Part shown: positions 1 to 5,137 of the stretch, piece after piece
Numbering within the stretch: position 1 is the stretch's first letter
Layout: the number at the start of each line of letters is the position of its first letter
Assembly: GCA_021796175.1 (NCBI GenBank)
Contig: JAJYOM010000124.1
Coordinates: 1 to 5,137 of the forward strand
Direction: 5' to 3'
DNA from: Thermoplasmata archaeon
GTDB taxonomy: Archaea; Thermoplasmatota; Thermoplasmata; Sysuiplasmatales; Sysuiplasmataceae
DNA length: 5,137 nucleotides
Translations under genes and position numbers: made by a program
Notes under the pieces: generated by a model
The model's database searches: none
Seen by the model: only the letters and a program-made list of their open reading frames with translations
What the model was told of the DNA's origin: nothing

Positions 1-1188
1 AAGGAGTTTTTCATCGCATCATCCGAAGAGATCAGAAAGGGGGAGACTACAGACACTTATTTCCTCCTCACAAGGAAAGTACTGAAGGACAACAGGCTTG
101 ACAGTGTGAGTGTGAGGGCCGAAGTGACAGCATCGGAACTGCCAGCCCAGTGGAAATGGGCGGCGTTCACAGGACTGGAGGAGGTTCTGCGCCTTTTTGA
201 GGGAATGCCAGTCACAATACGCTCGCTGAAGGAGGGAACAATTTTCAGGAACAGGTCGAGGAAAGGCATTCCCGTCCCTGTCCTTCTCATTGAAGGCGTA
301 TACAACGATTTTGCCATCTACGAGACACCGATGCTCGGTTTCATGTGCCACTCTTCCGGCATATCCACCATGTCAGCGAGATACAGGAAACTCGCAGGCG
401 ATCTGACTGTCCTTTCTTTCGGAATCAGGAGGGCGCACCCTTCGATAGCACCTATGGTGGACAGGGCATCATACATCGGCGGCTGCGATGCTGTCTCGTC
501 CGTAATCGGTGCGAGGACAATAGGGCATCCGCCGCAGGGCACAATGCCGCATGCAGAGGTGCTTGTCTTCGGTGATTCACGCAGGGCGTTTGAGGCATAT
601 TCACGCTCCGCTCCCGGCGGCGTCAGGAAGATTGCGCTGGTGGACACTTTCACGGACGAGAAGAACGAGGCTGTCATAGCCGCCGAGACCATACCTGACC
701 TTTATGCTGTCCGTCTTGACACACCGAGATCCAGGCGGGGCTCGTTTCCGTCGATTGTTTCTGAGGTCAGGTGGGAGCTGGACACGAGGGGCTACAGCAA
801 TGTGCGCATCCTCGTATCAGGCGGTATTAAGGAGGATGACATACAGGCGCTTGTAACCGCCGGTGTTGACGGCTTCGGCATAGGCACAGCGATAAGCAAT
901 GCACCTGTTGTGGATTACGCTCTTGACATAGTCGAAGTGGGCGGGAAGAAGTACGCGAAGAGGGGAAAGTACGCCGGTGCAAAGGGAGTGTACAGGTGTC
1001 CGAGATGCATGAATTTTGATGTGCTGCATGAAGGACACAACGCAGGCAAATGCCCGGACTGCGGTGTTGTGCAGGTGGATATGATGGAAGTGGTCCTCCG
1101 GAACGGGAAAAGGACCGGCGGGGAAGAGAAACCGGACGCTGTCAGGCAAAGGTTGCTGGGCGAACTCAGGGCCGTCCAGGACATCTGA
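1..1188 (+). CDS. Nicotinate phosphoribosyltransferase, archaeal Thermoplasma type (5' end cut by window edge)
   Basis: Cytosolic enzyme of NAD salvage (Preiss-Handler route): it joins nicotinate and PRPP, with ATP hydrolysis, to give nicotinate mononucleotide (EC 6.3.4.21). The frame is open from base 1 and gives 395 residues to TGA 1186-1188. From memory it aligns along its length with the Thermoplasma acidophilum enzyme (about 390 residues), including the opening IASSEEIRKGETTDTYF, so probably only the initiator codon lies outside the window; the GTG at 106 is internal. Motifs in visible numbering: FGIRRAHP at 140-147, whose His may match the histidine phosphorylated in bacterial homologues; GTMPH 180-184; VDTFTDE 214-220; RLDTP 238-242; VSGG 272-275 and GFGIGTAIS 291-299, the phosphate-binding end of the barrel. 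Cys 333, 336, 351 and 354 (CPRC...CPDC) form the C-terminal zinc knuckle reported for the T. acidophilum structure. A small membrane-protein frame starts 8 bases after the stop, suggesting co-transcription. The family call is firm; the catalytic-residue mapping is inference. Confidence 0.95.
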   Translation, partial: KEFFIASSEEIRKGETTDTYFLLTRKVLKDNRLDSVSVRAEVTASELPAQWKWAAFTGLEEVLRLFEGMPVTIRSLKEGTIFRNRSRKGIPVPVLLIEGVYNDFAIYETPMLGFMCHSSGISTMSARYRKLAGDLTVLSFGIRRAHPSIAPMVDRASYIGGCDAVSSVIGARTIGHPPQGTMPHAEVLVFGDSRRAFEAYSRSAPGGVRKIALVDTFTDEKNEAVIAAETIPDLYAVRLDTPRSRRGSFPSIVSEVRWELDTRGYSNVRILVSGGIKEDDIQALVTAGVDGFGIGTAISNAPVVDYALDIVEVGGKKYAKRGKYAGAKGVYRCPRCMNFDVLHEGHNAGKCPDCGVVQVDMMEVVLRNGKRTGGEEKPDAVRQRLLGELRAVQDI

Positions 1189-1196
1189 CCGGCATT

Positions 1197-1454
1197 GTGT
1201 TTGCGGTGGTCGGAACGGTTGTGATGGTGGCAATTTCAGTGTTTATAGTCATGGCTGCAGCGGCTCTACCCTACTGCATCGGTTTCCAGCTGTATGTTTT
1301 CAACGGCCTGCTGCCGTTACTCCCTGCACTGTTCATTGTGATGTTCATCTTCGGCATCATAGTGAGGATGCTGTCCGGCGGCGCAAAGTGGTGGCGCAGA
1401 CGGTACTTCAGCGGGGACGCGGACGGAATTCTCAGATGCCGCTACGCACGGTGA
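1197..1454 (+). CDS. Small two-helix membrane protein, interrupted by an in-frame TGA inside a SHOCT-like C-terminal domain
   Basis: As read, this is an 85-residue protein of unknown function. It has two hydrophobic segments, roughly residues 1-27 (FAVVGTVVMVAISVFIVMAA and on) and 34-58 (around GLLPLLPALFIVMFIFGIIV). A basic stretch KWWRRR follows and should face the cytoplasm. The end GDADGILRCRYAR matches the first half of the archaeal SHOCT motif (consensus like ILxxRYARGEIxxxEF), and the rest continues in the same frame after the TGA (next entry). Read through, the protein would be 114 residues, normal for small SHOCT membrane proteins. The start is uncertain: GTG 1197 lies 8 bases after the preceding stop and gives a full first helix, while ATG 1224 (76 residues) is the alternative; neither has a strong Shine-Dalgarno site. 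The in-frame ATG at 1050 would add an Arg-rich stretch inside the upstream gene and looks like shadow coding. It may be a recent pseudogene, a sequencing error, or a truncated but working protein. Confidence 0.6.
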   Translation: MFAVVGTVVMVAISVFIVMAAAALPYCIGFQLYVFNGLLPLLPALFIVMFIFGIIVRMLSGGAKWWRRRYFSGDADGILRCRYAR

Positions 1455-1541
1455 GACATCACAAGGAAACAGTTCATTCAGATGATGAAAGACGTCCGTC
1501 AGCACAGACAGTCCGGCCTGCTCGAGCGGGTTATGTTTTAA
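1455..1541 (+). pseudogene. Detached C-terminal half of the SHOCT-like domain of the preceding membrane protein
   Basis: Directly after TGA 1452-1454 the same frame stays open for 28 codons to TAA 1539-1541, reading DITRKQFIQMMKDVRQ and then a short basic tail ending LERVMF. Placed after RYAR with the TGA counted as Gly, this gives RYAR-G-DITRKQFIQMMKDV, a good match to the SHOCT pattern in which a glycine sits between the RYAR and (E/D)I(T/D) parts. A single change GGA to TGA at base 1452 explains the break. The piece ends 13 bases before the next gene. An ATG-ATG pair at 1482-1487 could start an 18- or 19-residue peptide, but nothing supports that. The domain assignment is by motif recognition only. 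Confidence 0.55.
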
Positions 1542-1554
1542 TTCAGCGTGCGCT

Positions 1555-1788
1555 ATGGACCATCTGATGGTAAGTAACCCTGATGGCAGGATCGCGGGAA
1601 GGAGCCTGGAGGACGGGCGCATAACATGGTCGCACAAGTATGACCTGAATCTTGTTTTCACGCCTCCGGATGACCGGCAGAAATGTGATTCCTGCGGAGG
1701 GGAACTTGTTGCCAGGGACGGCAGGTGGCATCCGGTCGACGTCAGGAATGGCAGGTACTACTGCGAAGAATGCTCCGGTAAGCTGTAA
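1555..1788 (+). CDS. Small protein with two CxxC pairs, probable zinc ribbon, function unknown
   Basis: A 77-residue protein that I do not recognise as a named family. The N-terminal half (residues 1-43) is polar and contains two short NPDGR/LEDGR-like turns. The C-terminal half has Cys44-x2-Cys47 (CDSCGGEL) and Cys70-x2-Cys73 (CEECSGKL), 22 residues apart, with His59 between them. That spacing and the Gly after the first pair suit a single zinc ribbon or treble-clef-like fold. No signal peptide or membrane helix is seen, so it should be cytosolic. Such ribbons often bind nucleic acid or protein, but that is not shown here. ATG 1555 is taken as the start; ATG 1567 (73 residues) is possible. 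Neither has a Shine-Dalgarno site, so the message may be leaderless or coupled to the frame ending at 1541. The gene ends 13 bases from the convergent gene on the other strand. Confidence 0.65.
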   Translation: MDHLMVSNPDGRIAGRSLEDGRITWSHKYDLNLVFTPPDDRQKCDSCGGELVARDGRWHPVDVRNGRYYCEECSGKL

Positions 1789-1801
1789 TTGCCCTGCTCA
1801 C

Positions 1802-2473
1802 TCATGCGGGCAGCCGCGTGCCGGGCCTCCTGCCTGTCGGGAAGCCGATGAAACCGAGGAATATCAGCAGTATGCCTGTGAACTGCGAATAGTAGAATGC
1901 GGCAGGAAAGCTCCTCAGGGCGAAGAGTGAGCCTGATACAGACAGCACGATTGCACCCGCTGCAATGAAAAGCGTGCCCATGGTCCTGTGCCTGTATGTG
2001 GAATACAGTGCAAGCGCAATCAGCATGGTTGCAGCCGGTGCCGTTACCAGTGTTGAAGAAATTACATCCAGCTGCGGCAGTGCTCCGATGATCACGCCGT
2101 TCACAACCGCCGACCTGTCAACAGGCGTCGTGAAACAGAAATAGGCAGTGGCTATGCTCATAAGCACGATGTAGCCGAGCCATGCCCCTCTCATCCACCC
2201 GCTCTTCAGCATGCTGACAGAGCCTGTTGAAAGCAGGCCAACTAGGAGTGCGACCATGAAAATGTATGACTGTATGAGCGGCTGGGACCAGTAGCCGAAG
2301 TAGATTATACCCTCCTGCAGTATTGTCACGAATGCAAAGAACAGGCCTGCACTCCACCAGAGGTGGCTGTATGAGCCCTGCCTGTATTTCATGAAGACTA
2401 TCAGGCTCAGTGCAAGTGTCACAAAGGAGAGCAGTATAAGGGAGATGCCTACTGCCGTTCCCCCTGGCGACAT
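1802..2473 (-). CDS. Seven-helix integral membrane protein, unrecognised, last gene of the 2-oxoacid oxidoreductase cluster
   Basis: A 223-residue, very hydrophobic protein of unknown function. Helices lie at about 6-29, 37-57, 65-89, 97-116, 136-160, 165-186 and 195-212; residues 121-135 are also hydrophobic and might be a re-entrant or eighth segment. Basic residues cluster on alternate loops: KYR at 29-31, Lys90 and Arg95, RHR at 161-163, and RR at 215-216. By the positive-inside rule this gives N-terminus out, seven spans, C-terminus in. Buried or near-membrane polar residues include Gln53-Glu54 in helix 2 and Asp136 at the start of helix 5. Helix 7 has no lysine, so it is not a retinal rhodopsin. 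ATG 2473 is the chosen start: it sits 9 bases after the beta-subunit stop, with GAGG 7 bases ahead of it. It is therefore probably translated together with the oxidoreductase; a role in sensing, transport or redox coupling would be guesswork. Confidence 0.75.
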   Translation of the reverse strand: MSPGGTAVGISLILLSFVTLALSLIVFMKYRQGSYSHLWWSAGLFFAFVTILQEGIIYFGYWSQPLIQSYIFMVALLVGLLSTGSVSMLKSGWMRGAWLGYIVLMSIATAYFCFTTPVDRSAVVNGVIIGALPQLDVISSTLVTAPAATMLIALALYSTYRHRTMGTLFIAAGAIVLSVSGSLFALRSFPAAFYYSQFTGILLIFLGFIGFPTGRRPGTRLPA

Positions 2474-2480
2474 CAGTGCG

Positions 2481-2484
2481 CCTC
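2481..2484 (-). promoter_or_regulatory. Shine-Dalgarno site of the seven-helix protein, overlapping the upstream stop codon
   Basis: On the minus strand the beta-subunit stop TGA is followed by GG, so TGAGG holds both the stop and a GAGG ribosome-binding core, 7 bases before ATG 2473. This supports that start and suggests reinitiation by ribosomes finishing the beta subunit. Confidence 0.55.
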
Positions 2485-3451
2485 AGACGCTCAGTTCATC
2501 CATGAACGGTGTGATATCTGCAACGGGCTTCTTTTTTGCATCGGAAATTTTCTGCTTTCCAGGCGGATTCTGCATGTACTCCGGCATTCTCTCCAGCATC
2601 CTTTCCTCGTATGTGGGTATCTCCTCGTTCCTGTAGAACACGCCAATCGGTATCCTGTCTCCCCATTCCACCGACTTCCTCATTGCATCGAGTATCACAC
2701 TCTCGGAGTCCCTGCCTGCCTCAGTGTTGACAGTGCCGTCATAACCTTCGCTCTCAAGGTTGTAGACGCGCGGCAGCGCTTTTCCCTGGTTCTCCTCGGC
2801 CCTGTCCTCGCCGTTGTACCACTCCTTGCTGTTGATGTCGTTGTAAGTGGGGCATGGCTGCAGCGCGTCGATGAATGCTGCACCGCGGTGCTCTATGCCC
2901 ATCCTGATCAGCTTCTTCAGATGCTGGACATTGAATGAATATCCCCTGGCAACAAAGGTGTAGCCGCTGGCCATCGCAAGTATGAGCGGGTTGATGTTGC
3001 TTGTTATGTTCGGGAAAACCAGGCTCTTTGTTTTCACGCCGAGCTTCAGCGTGGGTGAGGCCTGCCCCTTTGTCAGGCCGTAAACACCGTTGTCGTGTAT
3101 TATGTAGAGCATGTCCACATTCCTGCGGCCGGCATTGACGAAGTGCCCGGCACCAATGCTCATTCCGTCTCCGTCTCCCCCGACAGCGACAACATTCAGA
3201 TGAGGATTGGACAGCTTCACGCCTGTTGCAAAAGGCAGCGGCCTGCCATGCAGTGTGTGTATTCCTGTGACGTTCGTGTAGTGCACGAGCTTGGCGGAGC
3301 ATCCGATTCCGCTCACTATGACCGAATCCTCCCTGTTCAGATTCATGTCTGCGAGCGCCATCTGCACCGCGCTCAATATTCCAAAGTCGCCGCATCCGGG
3401 GCACCAGTCGTTATGCACCTCAGTTTTCAGGTCAGCCAGCTTAAGAGCCAT
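2483..3451 (-). CDS. 2-oxoacid:ferredoxin oxidoreductase, beta subunit (ThDP and 4Fe-4S binding)
   Basis: Catalytic partner of the gamma-alpha subunit encoded just upstream. Together they oxidatively decarboxylate a 2-oxoacid (pyruvate, 2-oxoglutarate or a relative) with CoA, giving acyl-CoA, CO2 and reduced ferredoxin in the cytosol. The protein has 322 residues, close to the family's usual 300-odd. Cys17 and Cys20 (WCPGCGDFG), Cys51 (GIGCSAK) and Cys200 (QPCPTYN) match the four ligands of the single 4Fe-4S cluster in Sulfolobus-type enzymes. GDGDG at 92-96 through HDN at 119-121 is the thiamine diphosphate/Mg motif, and YGLTKGQ follows. Lys54, three residues after Cys51, matches a lysine implicated in 2-oxoacid recognition in the Sulfolobus enzyme. 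ATG 3451 is chosen over a possible start at 3487 because MALKLADLKTEVHNDWCPGC is the normal family N-terminus and a GGTG-containing ribosome site precedes it by 7 bases. It overlaps the upstream gene by 11 bases. Exact substrate cannot be read from sequence. Confidence 0.95.
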   Translation of the reverse strand: MALKLADLKTEVHNDWCPGCGDFGILSAVQMALADMNLNREDSVIVSGIGCSAKLVHYTNVTGIHTLHGRPLPFATGVKLSNPHLNVVAVGGDGDGMSIGAGHFVNAGRRNVDMLYIIHDNGVYGLTKGQASPTLKLGVKTKSLVFPNITSNINPLILAMASGYTFVARGYSFNVQHLKKLIRMGIEHRGAAFIDALQPCPTYNDINSKEWYNGEDRAEENQGKALPRVYNLESEGYDGTVNTEAGRDSESVILDAMRKSVEWGDRIPIGVFYRNEEIPTYEERMLERMPEYMQNPPGKQKISDAKKKPVADITPFMDELSV

Positions 3452-5137
3452 GTGTGAGCACCACCCTCTTCTCAGATTTTCCCTCAAGTATGTCCCTGAC
3501 AGACCTGTATGCCTCTTCCACTGTAACTGGCCTGCCGTTGAATTTTACTATCCTGTAATTTGCCATTTTGCCTGTGTATTCGGAGGTTATGTCCGCAAGC
3601 TGTCCCACGTAGTTCATCTCCATGACAGCGAATTTGCCAGCATTTTCAATGAAGCGTCTGACAGCCTCGGCCGGATATGGCCTTATCAGCCTGAGCTGCA
3701 GGAAGCCGACCCTGTGCTTCGTGCTGTTGAGTTTCTTCATTGCCTCCATGATGCTCCCCTTCGTCGATCCCCAGCTGATTACAAGCAGCTCCGGCTTCTC
3801 CGGGCCGTAGTAGTGATACTGCTGCTCGGCCGGTATCTCGCCGAGCGCAAGATCAAGCTTGCCCATCCTTTTGTCCATCATCCTGTCTCTCAGAACAGGG
3901 TCTTCCGTGATGTGACCGAATTCGGTGTGTTCATCGCCCGTGTTCCAGAATGTTGCGCCAGGTATTCCGATCGGAACCCTCGGTGAAATTCCGTTCTCTG
4001 TGAACTTGAACCGCATGTATTCCTCGCCTTCACCGAGCACAAATGGCGTTCCGTCGCCCATGAAGAGTCCCCTGTCTATGTCGAGCTTCATCGGATCGAA
4101 GTAAGGCAGTGTTATTGTTGTGTTTGCCATCGCCTTGTCCACAATGTGGATGACAGGCATCTGGTAGCGCTCGGCATAGTTGAATGCGAGGTTCGCATCG
4201 TAGAATGACTCCTCGACATCGCCTGACGCTAGCACAATCCTGGGAAAGTCCCCGTGACCGCCGTAGAGCGCAAATTTCAGATCGCCCTGCTCATGCCTTG
4301 TCGGCATACCTGTGGATGGTCCGGCACGCTGATAATCAGTGATGACAACCGGTACCTCGTTTATTCCAGCCCATCCTATCCCCTCGGCCATCAGTGAAAA
4401 GCCGGGGCCCGAAGTGCATGTTGACGAACGGGCGCCCGACAGAGCGCCCCCTATCGCCATTGTTATTGCAGATATTTCGTCCTCTGTCTGGACAACCATA
4501 AGCGAGCCTCTGCCTGAGCCGTCTTTCATTGAAAAACGTTCGTATCTCTCAAGATAGGTGCACTCATCAGCAGCTGGAGTAATGGGGTAGTATGTCTGGA
4601 ACCTGAGACCAGCTGCAAGCTTTCCGAGTGCTATTGCCTGGTTTCCGTTGAGAAGCAGCCGCGGACCGTCCTTTTTCAGCTTCGTCAGCTTGTATTCTAT
4701 ACCGTCGCTGAAATTGCTTTTCAGGTAGTCGTAGGCAACTTCAGCTGCAATCTTGTTTGGCTCAGACAGCTTCTTCCTGCCGCCGAACACCCTGTCGATT
4801 GACGACTTCAGCTCCTCCAGCTCGTAGTGCAGGAGGAAGAATGATGCAGAAACAGCGAGCACATTGACCATTCTGCCAAGCACCGCCTGTTTCTTCTCGC
4901 CCGTCCTGGCCGATATTGTGTTCAGCAGTGTGCTGTAAGGCACCGGGTAGGCATGGACACCCCTGCTTTTTGCATCATCTATAAGTGTCTGCAGTGTAAA
5001 TGTCCCGGTCAGACCGAACTTTTCCTTCAGCTCCTCCTTTATCCTTTCGTCCAGGGTGGGTATTTCCAGCACCTTTTTTGAGGCGAGTGAAGGATCGAAG
5101 ATAATTGCCCCTCCCTTCCTGACCTCGTCGAAGTGCC
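3441..5137 (-). CDS. 2-oxoacid:ferredoxin oxidoreductase, fused gamma-alpha subunit (N-terminus beyond window edge)
   Basis: Large subunit of the two-subunit archaeal oxidoreductase. The window holds 564 codons before TAA 3443-3441. The frame stays open to the edge, reading HFDEVRKGGAIIFDPS ahead of the GTG at 5072, so that GTG is internal and roughly 40-70 N-terminal residues are missing compared with homologues of about 600-640. In visible numbering, residues 1 to about 115 are the second part of the gamma domain, with a linker to about 155. The alpha domain follows: YPITP at 183-187, the family signature whose threonine helps catalysis in the Sulfolobus enzyme; TSGPGFSLMAE 241-251; GPSTGMPTRHEQGDL 272-286; and SPR with Arg386, probably matching the Arg344 that binds the substrate carboxylate there. 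The C-terminal part, from about 450, is the transketolase-C-like domain II (ELLVISWGSTKG). No ferredoxin-like CxxCxxC domain is present, so electrons should leave through the cluster in the beta subunit. First visible gene of the cluster; its promoter lies outside. Confidence 0.95.
   Translation of the reverse strand, partial: HFDEVRKGGAIIFDPSLASKKVLEIPTLDERIKEELKEKFGLTGTFTLQTLIDDAKSRGVHAYPVPYSTLLNTISARTGEKKQAVLGRMVNVLAVSASFFLLHYELEELKSSIDRVFGGRKKLSEPNKIAAEVAYDYLKSNFSDGIEYKLTKLKKDGPRLLLNGNQAIALGKLAAGLRFQTYYPITPAADECTYLERYERFSMKDGSGRGSLMVVQTEDEISAITMAIGGALSGARSSTCTSGPGFSLMAEGIGWAGINEVPVVITDYQRAGPSTGMPTRHEQGDLKFALYGGHGDFPRIVLASGDVEESFYDANLAFNYAERYQMPVIHIVDKAMANTTITLPYFDPMKLDIDRGLFMGDGTPFVLGEGEEYMRFKFTENGISPRVPIGIPGATFWNTGDEHTEFGHITEDPVLRDRMMDKRMGKLDLALGEIPAEQQYHYYGPEKPELLVISWGSTKGSIMEAMKKLNSTKHRVGFLQLRLIRPYPAEAVRRFIENAGKFAVMEMNYVGQLADITSEYTGKMANYRIVKFNGRPVTVEEAYRSVRDILEGKSEKRVVLTHGS
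3459..3468 (-). promoter_or_regulatory. Shine-Dalgarno site of the beta subunit, inside the alpha coding region
   Basis: The minus strand reads GAGGGTGGTG, then 7 bases, then ATG 3451. The GGTG part can pair with the archaeal 16S rRNA 3' end (CACCUCC). It lies within the last codons of the gamma-alpha gene and decides the beta start in favour of 3451 rather than 3487. The 7-base spacing equals that of the next gene in the cluster. Confidence 0.55.

Noticed and set aside
1..6. AAGGAG at the very start looks like a ribosome-binding site for a start further in, such as GTG 106.
   Set aside because: The frame through these bases encodes a continuous match to the N-terminus of the Thermoplasma nicotinate phosphoribosyltransferase, so they are codons 2 and 3 of the gene (Lys-Glu), not a leader.
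1452..1454. TGA as a reassigned or selenocysteine codon.
   Set aside because: Three other genes in the window end properly at TGA. The matching motif position is glycine, not cysteine or tryptophan. I saw no convincing hairpin of selenocysteine-element type. A point mutation or base-call error is simpler.
1482..1541. ATG-ATG start of an independent 18- or 19-residue peptide in the 1455-1554 gap.
   Set aside because: It has no ribosome-binding site, and the reading frame is better explained as the continuation of the interrupted SHOCT-like domain.
1531..1542. TTATGTTTTAAT as an archaeal TATA box for the zinc-ribbon gene.
   Set aside because: It lies only about 14-24 bases before ATG 1555, slightly too close for a leaderless start there and slightly far for ATG 1567. 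It also overlaps the end of the broken SHOCT frame and lacks a clear purine BRE, so it may be chance.
1802..2473. Seven-helix protein as a microbial rhodopsin, suggested by span number and N-out topology.
   Set aside because: The last helix has no lysine for retinal attachment, and the typical Asp/Arg residues of the proton-pump helix C are not seen.
3291..3986. Long + strand open frame of 231 codons opposite the oxidoreductase genes.
   Set aside because: It is antisense to two strongly conserved genes, its translation has no domain character, and it is explained by the codon bias of the minus-strand genes. The same applies to the minus-strand frames at 318-692, 817-1233 and 2754-3404.

Overview
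The window looks like chromosomal DNA of an archaeon of the Thermoplasmata. Three things point there: a nicotinate phosphoribosyltransferase of the Thermoplasma acidophilum type with a C-terminal four-cysteine zinc knuckle; a two-subunit, gamma-alpha-fused 2-oxoacid:ferredoxin oxidoreductase, the layout typical of Thermoplasma and Sulfolobus; and heavy use of AGG/AGA for arginine and ATA for isoleucine. Base composition looks balanced to slightly GC-rich by eye, so this is probably not one of the AT-rich cultured genera (Picrophilus, Ferroplasma, Cuniculiplasma). The species cannot be named from the sequence.

Left part, + strand, 1-1788: the nicotinate phosphoribosyltransferase gene runs in from the left edge and probably lacks only its start codon. 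It is followed after 8 bases by a small two-helix membrane protein, and then by a small protein with two CxxC pairs (1555-1788). The membrane protein stops at TGA 1452-1454. The same frame then continues open for 28 more codons to a TAA. Joined across the TGA, the C-terminus reads as a SHOCT-like short C-terminal domain, with the TGA exactly where that motif carries its conserved glycine. This is the most noteworthy observation in the window.

Right part, - strand, 5137-1802: genes for the fused gamma-alpha subunit (cut by the right edge) and the beta subunit of a 2-oxoacid:ferredoxin oxidoreductase, followed by an unrecognised seven-helix membrane protein. The three are tightly packed: an 11-base overlap, then 9 bases between stop and start. 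Both downstream genes have a Shine-Dalgarno-like site 7 bases before the start, so they look like one operon with coupled translation.

The two gene sets converge, with only 13 bases between the stop codons at 1788 and 1802. No gene-free stretch exceeds about 100 bases. I found no RNA gene, mobile element, repeat array, CRISPR or defence system. Functionally the window is mostly core metabolism (NAD salvage; ferredoxin-linked oxidative decarboxylation of 2-oxoacids) with three small or unrecognised proteins attached.
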